Assembly (NCBI RefSeq): GCF_030463535.1
Contig: NC_132879.1
Coordinates: 46,814,094 to 46,878,093, forward strand
Direction of reading: 5' to 3'
DNA: 64,000 nucleotides
Source: Salminus brasiliensis
Taxonomy: Eukaryota; Chordata; Actinopteri; Characiformes; Bryconidae
The position numbers and the translations under genes were made by a program. This document shows, piece by piece, positions 56,547-64,000 of the stretch (within the stretch, counting starts at the first letter, position 1; each line of letters begins with the position of its first letter). Under the pieces are notes generated by a model. That model did no database searches and was not told where the DNA came from. It saw only the letters and a list, made by a program, of their open reading frames with translations.

Positions 56547-59500
56547 GTTTTGGTGAGTAAAACTTTCTTGGTGCACTGAAACACAGGAATGTCTCTGGCA
56601 CAGGATCCTCTTTCAGGAGAATATAAACAGCAGAACGCAGCTGTGTGTGTGAGAGAGAGAGAGAAAGAGAGAGTGAGGAAAGACAGACTGAAAGTAAGAT
56701 GTAAAGGTAAATAGGCCTTTACATTGTCCACATAGCTGCTTGTTTAGGTACGTGTGCCTTTTAACCGTGCTCCTGGCTGTGTGCGTGTGCTGTAGACCCA
56801 CTGCAGGCAGGACAGGACTAAACTGCAGCTGCTGTGGTGGAATTCTTGCAGAATTAGGTAATTGGCTGAAATGAAAAGCTCAAGTGTTTCAGATCCTCAG
56901 CTCGATATACAATTACCACTCCACCGTGTGTGTGGGGGGGTGTGGGGTGGTATATGCATGCCATTACTGTACACAGTGCAGGGAACCCCCTCTCCCTTTA
57001 CAGAACCCCACGGTAACTCACTCCTATCTGAGCACTAGCACTGATATTGTGAAAATGCACTGTCAGATGTCTAGCATTGTGCTCTGTAGTTTAAAGCGAG
57101 AGTTTACCCAACAGTAAAATTTACTGGATTCCCTCCTTAAGTGTTGTCCATAAACCAAGACGTGTTTAATAAGGTCCACAAGCTATCGTCGCACCTCCAC
57201 ACCATACAAACTCACTCTGCACCCTGCACTTACTACTGGAGCTCCTATGCACAGTCACACAGCACCCACAGAGACCTCTCCCCACTCCCCACTGTATAGT
57301 GTGTGTGTATATGTATAGTATAAGTTAATAAGTTAATTTAGCATTCCTATTTTAAGTATGTGGGTTTTTTTTTTTACTACTTTGAGGGTCGATGCACCAT
57401 ATTGTTACACCTGTGACAATAAACTTGACTTGATTTGATGACATCTTACATTTTTTGTCCGTTTTACTTTGGAGCTATGAGGCTAATATAGCTAACAAGT
57501 AATGCTAACTTATGAGCCACCAGTTAGCATCACGCAAATGGCAAACCTTAATCCCACGCTTACCTCAGTCTGTGTCGAGTTGTTAAGATAATGTTTGGTC
57601 AGTTCAAATGTACACAGTTTGTACTTTACCTCAGATGTCTACCTTACCTCATGTCTAATGTCTAAAGTTAATATCTTAAGTTATTTATCAGTTTTACACT
57701 GTAACTATGAGGCTAATATAGCTAACAAGTAGCTAATTCTATCAGTTTTACACTGTAACTATGAGGCTAATATAGCTAACAAGTAGCTAATTCTATCAGT
57801 TTTACACTGTAACTATGAGGCTAATATAGCTAACAAGTAGCTAATTCTATCAGTTTTACACTGTAACTATGAGGCTAATATAGCTAACAAGTAGCTAATT
57901 CTATCAGTTTTACACTGTAACTATGAGGCTAATATAGCTAACAAGTAGCTAATTCTATCAGTTTTACACTGTAACTATGAGGCTAATATAGCTAACAAGT
58001 AGCTAATTCTAGCAGTTTTACACTGTAACTATGAGGCTAATATAGCTAACAAGTAGCTAATTCTAGCAGTTTTGCACTGGAGCTATGAGGCTAATATAGC
58101 TAACAAGTAGCTAATTTTATCAGTTTTACACTGTAACTATGAGGCTAATATAGCTAACAAGTAGCTAATTATATCAGTTTTACACTGTAACTATGAGGCT
58201 AATATAGCTAACAAGTAGCTAATTATATCAGTTTTACACTGTAACTATGAGGCTAATATAGCTAACAAGTAGCTAATTATATCAGTTTTACACTGTAACT
58301 ATGAGGCTAATATAGCTAACAAGTAGCTAATTCTATCAGTTTTACACTGTAACTATGAGGCTAATATAGCTAACAAGTAGCTAATTCTATCAGTTTTACA
58401 CTGTAACTATGAGGCTAATATAGCTAACAAGTAGCTAATTCTATCAGTTTTGCACTGTAACTATGAGGCTAATATAGCTAACAAGTAGCTAATTCTATCA
58501 GTTTTACACTGTAACTATGAGGCTAATATAGCTAACAAGTAGCTAATTCTATCAGTTTTACACTGTAACTATGAGGCTAATATAGCTAACAAGTAGCTAA
58601 TTCTATCAGTTTTACACTGTAACTATGAGGCTAATATAGCTAACAAGTAGCTAATTCTATCAGTTTTACACTGTAACTATGAGGCTAATATAGCTAACAA
58701 GTAGCTAATTCTATCAGTTTTACACTGTAACTATGAGGCTAATATAGCTAACAAGTAGCTAATTCTATCAGTTTTGCACTGGAGCTAACAAGGCTAACAA
58801 ATAATGCAATCTTATAAGCCACCAGTTAACATTAATGGCACACATAAATCATCACACACACTTGCCTCAGACTGTTTGAACTGTTGAATTGTTAAGATTT
58901 TTAATTAACAATTGTTAATTTTTGCTAATCAGAAATTCAGGCTTCAGCTATTTATGAGCTTTGCGACATGTTGTTAGCTGTTTTAGCTTTGTAGCTCCAG
59001 CAACCAACGTTTACTGGCTGGTTGACTGCACTTAAGATAAGAAGAAATGGTTGAGGAATGGTTTGGGGGATGTGATGGGGTGGTGATCATCCAACACCCT
59101 GACCTCACTAACACTCCTGTATCTGAATGTAGTCAAACCCTAAACTAGTAGAAAGTTACACCAGCAAAAGCAGAATAAACCTTTTTAATAGCCCTGATGA
59201 ACAGGTGTCCAGACACTTTTGTCCATATAGTTTAGCTGTTCCTGGCGTTCTGCTACACATTGGAAGTTTTGTTGATTTTGGCCCTGTGTTTATGGCTAAG
59301 ATCTGGGTGACTATTCACTTCTACCATTTGTTAGCTACATCAGTCCTCCTTGTAGCTAAATATGTAGGATTTGGACAACGCTGCTATGTCTTTACTTAAC
59401 AATGGCTTGACTAAGCTTAAGCAATAGTTGAAGGGAGTTGATATTGGTGTGCTGTTGCCTTTAAAAAGGGACCACTTGTGCTGTATAGCTTAATGTAGCA

Positions 59501-62500
59501 GTAATGAAGCAGTGCATCACTCACAATAATGTCAACAACAACAAAAACAAACAAACATATACTTGCCTGGTAACAGTACATGCTGTAAAAAATATTATTG
59601 AAATCGGACTGTTGAAACAGATCAAATTGAAATCTGTATGACACTGATCAGGGTTGCCCAGTGTGTAGCCCAGTTTAAAGCTCACCATGCTTACCGAGAG
59701 CATTTAGCAGTGCGTCAGTATCTAATAAACTGTAAACAAAGAAGCGATTATGATTCTTTGCCACGTGCTCCAGCAGTCATGAGTCCTGCTTTATACTGAT
59801 GAATGATGTCTGACGAAGGCTTTTCAGTTTCAGCCTTGGCCTTTCACAGCAGTTCTTTTTAATCATCAGCTCCTTTCTTCTCATAGACTCTGAGCATGAA
59901 ATACGGTGTGTAGGCCGCTGACCTGGGTGCTCTCAAACTCACGTCACACCACCGATGAGGCTGCGTCTTCAGTTTGTGGCACCAGAAGCTAATGACTTTG
60001 AACACAAACTGTTCCCCATGGGCTTAGACGGACGCGTCGAGGTAGCGAATTTCTACTGCGGTATTGGCACCGCTGTTCTGTGATTTCGCTTTCTTCTACC
60101 TTTGAATAGCTTTTAAATTCTGAGGTGAGCTGTCAGGAATCAGAGCGACTTGCCCTCTGGAAGGACCGGTAATTGCCTTCTGCTCGGAAAAAAATAGGCT
60201 GCTGAAGGGCAGTGGCAAGGCGAACCTTACAAGGACACAGGAGCAATTCACGAAGGTGTGTGAACATTCATTGGAGGGCAGATGTTTTATAGTTTCTAGT
60301 AAAACGTGACTGGTGTATGTCTAGTTGCTTTTTGATTGAGCCGCAGTTTCTAGCAAACAAGAAAATAATAAGTAAAAAAATTAATAAATTAGGTCTCGAT
60401 TCATCTTTTCTTGGCGCTTCCAGCTCCCTCATCCTGCTTCTATTAGCTGTTGGACTTGCGCCATTACCTATAACGTTAATTGCAGTAAAACGTGTCATCG
60501 TTATAGACAGTGGTGCTTATCTTTCATTGTGCGTATTTAAATTTACACCAAGCATTATCATTAGAAATGCTGTTCTTGCACTGGTAGGCTTTTATTCTTC
60601 CTGGCCTGTCTGCCAGTTCTTTGAGATTCTGGTCCATTTGGACATGATTGCATCACATAATACAACTTTCATGCTGTGAATCTCCCATTCCACCACATCC
60701 CTTCTACTGGGTTCAGATCCGGTGATTGGGAAGGCCAGTAAAATGAACCCAGTGTGAAATGACTTGCGTCATGGTGCATTATCATGCTGGAGGTAGCCTT
60801 TTGAAGACGGGTAAATTAGACCATGAAGGGATGCACATGGTCACCAACAATACTCAAGTGGGTTAAAGCATTCAAGCAATGATTCATTGGTATTTACAGG
60901 CTCAAAGTGTGCCAAGAAACCACTCCCCGAGTCATTTCTGGCTATTTCATATCAATGGTTTGTGGTTGTGTCGTATTCAAAGTGAATGCAGTCTGATGTA
61001 GGTTAATGTTGTGGACACTGATCACACAGTGCAGCCAGCTGGGCTAACTCAATATTCCAACAGGCTATTTACCGTAATGTAGAGCTATTTAGAACATAGC
61101 TAACTAGCTAGCCAGCTAGAGAACACAACACAAAAAGATCCTGGCACTGTGGGTGATGTGGGGCACCATATAAAATGCCATCCATCGCCTTCCAAACAAA
61201 GGGTTAAAAAAGTGCTACGTTTAAAACATCTACCCAAACATGCATAAGTCTGCTTTGACCATTTTGAGGAGGGAAATCTCGGTCATGACGTTCTGGTGAA
61301 GCGCACGTGTTTGGTGCTTGTGAGGCTGTCGGGTAAGATGTTAGCTTAGCCAGAGCTTTGGCTAGAGCTAGCCAAAAAGCCACGCAAGCACCCAGTGTGT
61401 CTGCTTCACCAGAGTAAGGATGGGTAAGGATGATCTGGTGTCGGTTTCCCCTCCGCAACATGGTAGGAGCAGGTATATTGACATATAGAGGAGCAACCAT
61501 GCTAGTGTGGCAAATATAAAAGACTGGAGATCAGTTAGCATATTGCTATTGACATAATGCTACATGTGCTATTATGTTCAGTATTAGCAGTGCAAGCTTG
61601 GTTTTGGGTGTAGGATTCCTTTAAGGTCATGGGCTGGTGTTAGAACAGATGATGGCTACATGCAGAGCACGCAGTGTGTAAGCAGTAGTATGCAGCAGGT
61701 CTCTCTGCAGGGCTTGTGTGTGTGTGTGTGTGTGTGATGAGCTGTTGTGGAATTCAGCTTGCAGGGGGGATGGGCTTCAGAGCCCTCAGATGTTGGGAGT
61801 GGAAAGTGTATTTTCAGATCATTTAAACAGTTGTCCCTGTGGCAGAGATGATGGGGTGAAATATGGGGAAGAGGGAGGATGGAAAGAGAAAGAGTGAGAG
61901 AGAAATAAAGAATTCTTTGCATTTTGAAGAAGGGGATGGAAGTGATGAAAGGATGTGCAGAGGACAGTAAACAGTCAATGAAAATCCCTCTGTCTTTCTC
62001 CCTCTGTCCTCGGGAATGTCAATCAGATGTCTTTTAAAGTGTAATCCTCAAGGCACGCTGTGGACAAGAATACACATCCGCCTTCTCCTCTTTGACCTCT
62101 ATCTCAGGCTTTGGCTGGAGGAAGCAGCTAACGCTCAGATTTATGACTGCTTTTTTACTGCTGTTTTCATCTGTCCTTCTGATGTTTTGACTACCCTTCA
62201 GCCGACCACATGTTTCCATATCTGGAGGGACACCAAACGGTTCTGAATTATTTAGCGAAGTGTGAAGAATGGTTATATTTGACAGAACAAAGACCCGCCT
62301 CTTACAGAACGTCCTTAAAACGTCCTTTTTATGTACATCATTGAATGCATGAGTATTATTATTATTTTCCTTGGTGATTATGATTTCAACTAAACGAATT
62401 CCCGATTTGTCTTCAGGGAAGTTTTTGAAACTGACAGAGCAAAGGGGCTTTTGGTTCGGTTAAGAGTTGAAGGTGCACTAGGACTGTATTTACCTTGTAG

Positions 62501-63737
62501 TTCAATAATTAGTTCAATACATGGACGTGACATACCGTGAGCCCTTGTTGTGGTGCCTGGGGAGACGTTGGGGGTTTGGTGCCTTGCTCAAGGGCACTTC
62601 ATTCGGGCCCTGTCAGATCAGGGGCTTGAACCAAGCTTCTCTAACTATAAGGCCATGGCTGCCAATCTTGGCAATGGCAAATGTCCAGAAGGTGGCATTA
62701 AAATGCAAAGCCATGGCCACTTATTTATAATATAAATATGAAATAAAACAGTATAGTGTTGTTGATGCTGGTATTTCGTTTTCTGAGACAAATGTAAAAA
62801 AAAAATAACAGGGTTGTAAATAATGGGTGTATACAACCGCATCTGGATCCGCTTCAGGGTAGACATCAGATCATTTCAAATACTGAATAGATACTTTCTG
62901 TGGCCCCTTTAAACTCCTAGAAGTCCAGTTATATGCACTATTCAGTTATATGAATATATGTAAGCATTGGCCCTATAGTTGGGAGATTGTGAGGAACGAT
63001 GCTTTTTGGCCAGGGGTTCAAGACATTAAAACCAGCTTCGGCCCTTTGGCCCTGGCACAAGTTCGGTCAAGTAACAGAAAGGGACAGCTAGCTTCACGAT
63101 CAGCTGTCGCTTTACGGGGCTGCAAAAAAAGCATGTGCAAGCCTTCACCAGCAAAGACTGGTGGCAGCATCCTATTATGGGGAGACCAGGATAACTGACA
63201 GAATTGGACAAACTAAAGACCCCCCTTCAAAAAGTTTCTGATTGGTTATATTTGTGTTTGTTTCAGGTGACTGGCATCGTAGGGAGAGCAGATGTCTTGG
63301 CCAGTATGTTGTTCCTCCTGGCCTTTCTCTCCTATATTAGGTAAGAATGTCCTCCCCTCTTATCTGCTCTATTTTCCAAATCTCACAAGCATTCTGGGTT
63401 TGGCATATCCAACATTTCCAGTTATTTCTTGACAAATGGTATAAATATTATGTAGTCTGCCCTGGACAGAAATATACCCAGCAGCGAGATGCACATGGTG
63501 AGTTAGTGTCTCTGTGTGTGTGTGTGTGTTCCTTTCCCAGGAGTGTGTCAGAGTGCAGCACGGTGGACTCGTTCCCCTCAACAGTGTCTCCGTGTTCTCT
63601 AGCGCTCTCGCTGTTCCTCGGTACCTGTGCTATGCTTGTCAAAGAAACCGGCATCACAGTCTTCGGAGTTTGTGTCCTCTACGACAGCCTGGTGCTCTGT
63701 CGCAAGCCTCTCTTCTTGTATGTATATGCTGCGTGTG

Positions 63738-63772
<35 letters not shown>

Positions 63773-64000
63773 ATAACAGTCTATGTGCAGTTTGCTACCA
63801 TGTGGAAGTCTAAACTGGCATAAATGGGGTGACCTGGCAAGGGGTTCAATGCTCAAAGCGGGGAGCGGCTGGGAAGCAGGTGGGTGTTCATGCTCATCAG
63901 CAGGTGCCATGCTAATGCTTCCTGCATCCCTTGCTCTCTTGCTGAGTCAGAGGCTACAGACTAATCCATTCATCACAGCCAAGTGGAATATATGAGGATA
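42088..64000 (+). CDS. tmtc1: TMTC1, protein O-mannosyltransferase, first 4 coding exons (partial)
   Basis: Exons 42088-42380, 52157-52334, 63267-63340 and 63541 to about 63717 join in frame to 240 residues; the gene runs off the right edge. TMTC1-4 are ER membrane enzymes that add O-mannose to cadherin domains; the family has multiple membrane helices followed by C-terminal TPR repeats, which lie outside this window. TMTC1 identity rests on FVHDDVWAIVNNPDV, FTNDFWGK, NTSHKSYRPLC, TALLFAVHPIHTEA, GIVGRADVLA, FPSTVSP and LFLGTCAMLVKETGITVFGV. The HDD pair near residue 50 is in the luminal loop where the family's acidic active-site residues lie. Hydrophobic segments occur at about residues 25-38, 110-127, 139-150, 166-180 and 205-230. 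Confidence 0.94.
44105..44660 (+). repeat. CTGGTCA-type minisatellite split by a MITE
   Basis: Degenerate units of the form GCTGGTCATGCTGGTCAACC and AGCTTGGTC occur at 44105-44150 and again at 44395-44660. The interruption is the MITE at about 44153-44393. Confidence 0.75.
44153..44393. mobile_element. TIR MITE (ACTCTTAAAAATAAAGGTGC family), copy 1
   Basis: The left end CACTCTTAAAAATAAAGGTG is an inverse match to the right end CACCCTTATTTTGTAGAGTG. Inner sequences GGTTCTTTATGGAACC and TTATGGCATTGCTCAGA pair with the left half (GAGCAATGCCATAGAAG), so most of the element can fold back. A second copy is at about 53200-53460. Confidence 0.75.
44950..45190 (-). mobile_element. Decayed SINE, same family as 14281-14580
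   Basis: Shares TCATTTAACCCATCTGTGGC, a CA-rich stretch, TGCCTGGGGAGC, CTTACTCATGGGTGCC and CTAACCTTTAGGTCACGTCT with the fuller copy. The tRNA-like head is eroded. Confidence 0.6.
47090..47480. mobile_element. Possible unclassified MITE
   Basis: CACATTGCCGTGCATCAGAT, GTGACCCAAATCAGAACCG, AGATCGGATTTGGGCTACTT and CAGTGTAAACACACCCAATG resemble a recurring fish repeat type. Ends are not defined. Confidence 0.3.
48971..49655 (+). mobile_element. Tc1/mariner-like MITE, longest copy, interrupted by a SINE
   Basis: Opens CTGTATGGACAAAAGTATTG, carries CCTGCTTTTGTTGAAGGGAC, TCTACTAGATTTTGGAGC, TTATACCCCTGTAGCCCACG and AAAGTAGCTGAATGCATTC, and closes GTGTCCACAAACATTTGGAC. It is the plus-strand counterpart of the minus copies at 5050-5375, 5822-6193 and 59040-59232 and retains almost the full family length apart from the inserted SINE. 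Confidence 0.75.
49340..49558 (-). mobile_element. tRNA-derived SINE nested in a DNA transposon
   Basis: On the minus strand the head begins TGTGGCGCAACAGATAACAC, carries GAGCTACCACACCC and a perfect B box GGTTCGATTCC, and the tail ends ATTTACATTTATGGC-like at the low coordinate. Same family as 13715-13932. Confidence 0.75.
51857..51903 (+). repeat. (AT)n microsatellite
   Basis: About 47 bases of pure alternating AT, 250 bases before TMTC1 exon 2. Forms an exact palindrome. Confidence 0.95.
52157..52334 (+). CDS. tmtc1: TMTC1 coding exon 2
   Basis: Residues 98-157, KLNVLLGGMTPFYFHLVNMC to HPIHTEA. Acceptor CTCTGCAG preceded by a long CT-rich tract, donor AGCG/GTGAGT. Confidence 0.95.
53200..53460. 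mobile_element. TIR MITE (ACTCTTAAAAATAAAGGTGC family), copy 2
   Basis: Left part GGTTCTTTGAGCGAATCAG, AGAAGAACCACTGTTC and GCAGAGGTGTGTAAGCGTGA is mirrored by right part TTCGCACATCTCTGTTACGA, GAACAGTGGTTCTTC and TTTGAAGAACCTTATG. The whole element is close to one long imperfect hairpin. Related to 44153-44393. Confidence 0.7.
54025..54290 (+). repeat. Dispersed repeat, paralogous to 22405-22590
   Basis: GGCTCCTCTCAGAAGTCCTT, AAAATCTTCTAGA, ACTTGAGGAAACCAGTG and AACAATTACCAACATGTCAG match the other copy in order; this copy is longer in the middle. Confidence 0.5.
54533..54882 (+). mobile_element. Tc1/mariner-like MITE, internally deleted copy
   Basis: Opens CTATGGACAAAAGTATTGGG, holds CCAACTTATCCCAAAAGTAG, CATACCCCTCTAG and GCATCAGCAATGGG, and closes AGTTGGACATATAGTGTA. 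It lacks the first third of the body seen at 48971-49655. Confidence 0.7.
56020..56290 (+). mobile_element. Decayed SINE body
   Basis: Contains a GGAGAGTACTGGCAAGTGGA-TTGGGTAATTGGCTAA ending like the SINE bodies near 19100-19200. The tRNA head is not recognisable, so this may be a related composite repeat. Confidence 0.35.
57687..58800 (+). repeat. 54-bp tandem array, about 20 units
   Basis: The unit reads ATCAGTTTTACACTGTAACT, then ATGAGGCTAATATAGC, then TAACAAGTAGCTAATTCT. Unit starts recur exactly every 54 bases from 57687 to 58767. Variants are CTAGCAG starts (around 58011 and 58065), a unit with TTGCACTGGAGC (58065), and three adjacent units ending CTAATTATA (about 58165-58290). No frame is open through the unit despite the length being a multiple of three. 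Confidence 0.97.
59040..59232 (-). mobile_element. Tc1/mariner-like MITE, partial copy
   Basis: Carries GGGGTGGTGATCATCCAACA, CCTGACCTCACTAACA, TCTGAATGTAGTCAAA and ends AGACACTTTTGTCCATATAG, matching the high-coordinate half of copies A and B. Confidence 0.65.
60600..60935. mobile_element. Probable decayed DNA transposon fragment
   Basis: TCTCCCATTCCACCACATCC, GTTCAGATCCGGTGATTGGG, GGTGCATTATCATGCTGGAG, AAGGGATGCACATGGTCA and CAAAGTGTGCCAAGAAACC form a series I recognise from a recurring fish repeat. Family not assigned. Confidence 0.4.
62550..62670 (-). mobile_element. SINE fragment, same family as 14281-14580
   Basis: TGCCTGGGGAGACG, GGTGCCTTGCTCAAGGGCAC, GGGGCTTGAACCAAGC and ATAAGGCCATGGCTGCC keep the order of the head half of the family in minus orientation. 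Confidence 0.55.
63267..63340 (+). CDS. tmtc1: TMTC1 coding exon 3
   Basis: Residues 158-181, VTGIVGRADVLASMLFLLAF-LSYI. Acceptor TGTTTCAG, donor TTAG/GTAAGA. Confidence 0.95.
63541..63717 (+). CDS. tmtc1: TMTC1 coding exon 4
   Basis: Residues 182-240, RSVSECSTVDSFPSTVSPCS to CRKPLF. The acceptor CCTTTCCCAG is strong. The donor is placed at CTT/GTATGT by phase and by loss of similarity, so the end is less sure than the start. 177 bp is a multiple of three. (GT)n tracts flank both sides. Confidence 0.85.
63733..63769 (+). repeat. (GT)n microsatellite after TMTC1 exon 4
   Basis: GCGTGTGTTG then pure GT for about 30 bases, starting within 20 bases of the exon 4 donor. A shorter (GT)n at 63513-63529 precedes the acceptor. 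Confidence 0.95.

Larger units (their letters stand above)
52335..63266 (+). other. tmtc1: TMTC1 intron 2 (10.9 kb)
   Basis: Contains a MITE (53200-53460), a dispersed repeat (54025-54290), an internally deleted Tc1-like MITE (54533-54882), a SINE body (56020-56290), (CA)n/(CT)n at 56480-56541, the 54-bp array (57687-58800), a MITE fragment (59040-59232), a transposon-like stretch (60600-60935), (TG)n at 61714-61736 and a SINE fragment (62550-62670). 59750-60250 is complex, non-repetitive sequence without an open frame of note. Confidence 0.75.

Noticed and set aside
57687-58800. CRISPR-like or protein-coding reading of the 54-bp array.
   Set aside because: There are no unique spacers between units, all frames have stops in each unit, and the setting is a vertebrate intron.
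60317-60679. A 120-codon plus-strand frame with a hydrophobic middle.
   Set aside because: No family likeness, no neighbouring splice-consistent exons, and the 3' part overlaps a transposon-like repeat.
62950-63220. Open frame and tRNA-SINE-like wording just before TMTC1 exon 3.
   Set aside because: No clear A or B box and no recognisable family; left unannotated.

Overview
This window is vertebrate nuclear DNA, almost certainly from a teleost fish. The evidence is split genes with GT-AG introns, coding exons that match vertebrate families, and intergenic DNA full of fish-type tRNA-derived SINEs, Tc1/mariner-like and hAT-like remnants, short inverted-repeat elements (MITEs) and (CA)n/(CT)n/(AT)n microsatellites. 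The repeat set looks most like an otophysan (characin or catfish type) genome; that is inference from familiarity, not from a search.

Three protein-coding genes account for all the coding sequence I can support. (1) KICS2 (C12orf66), minus strand, three coding exons between 15092 and 3719, giving a complete 449-residue KICSTOR subunit. (2) IPO8 (importin-8), plus strand, 24 exons from 17322 to about 37271, giving about 1018 residues with an uncertain extreme C-terminus. (3) TMTC1, plus strand, first four coding exons (42088 to about 63717); the rest lies beyond the right edge. All junctions were placed by hand on canonical GT/AG sites with consistent phase.

Layout: 1-3718 is the 3' flank and 3' UTR side of KICS2, with a decayed DIRS-type reverse transcriptase fragment at about 2380-2860. 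3719-15092 is KICS2, whose 8.3-kb second intron is packed with transposon remnants. 15093-17321 separates the divergent KICS2 and IPO8 starts. 17322-37271 is IPO8. 37272-42087 is intergenic and ends in a 1.25-kb CT-rich minisatellite abutting a TMTC1 promoter with a perfect NRF1-type palindrome. 42088-64000 is TMTC1, whose introns hold MITEs, a SINE nested in a DNA transposon, and a 54-bp x about 20 tandem array.

The genes do not form a pathway: KICS2 acts in lysosomal amino-acid signalling to mTORC1, IPO8 in nuclear import, TMTC1 in ER O-mannosylation of cadherins. IPO8 and TMTC1 are neighbours in the same orientation in mammals too (from memory). I found no previously undescribed molecular system. 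The most useful leads are GU-repeat splice contexts in IPO8 and TMTC1, a uORF whose stop overlaps the TMTC1 start, the unresolved IPO8 C-terminus, an in-frame tandem acceptor in IPO8, a recent 406-bp duplication beside IPO8 exon 2, and the structured repeats.
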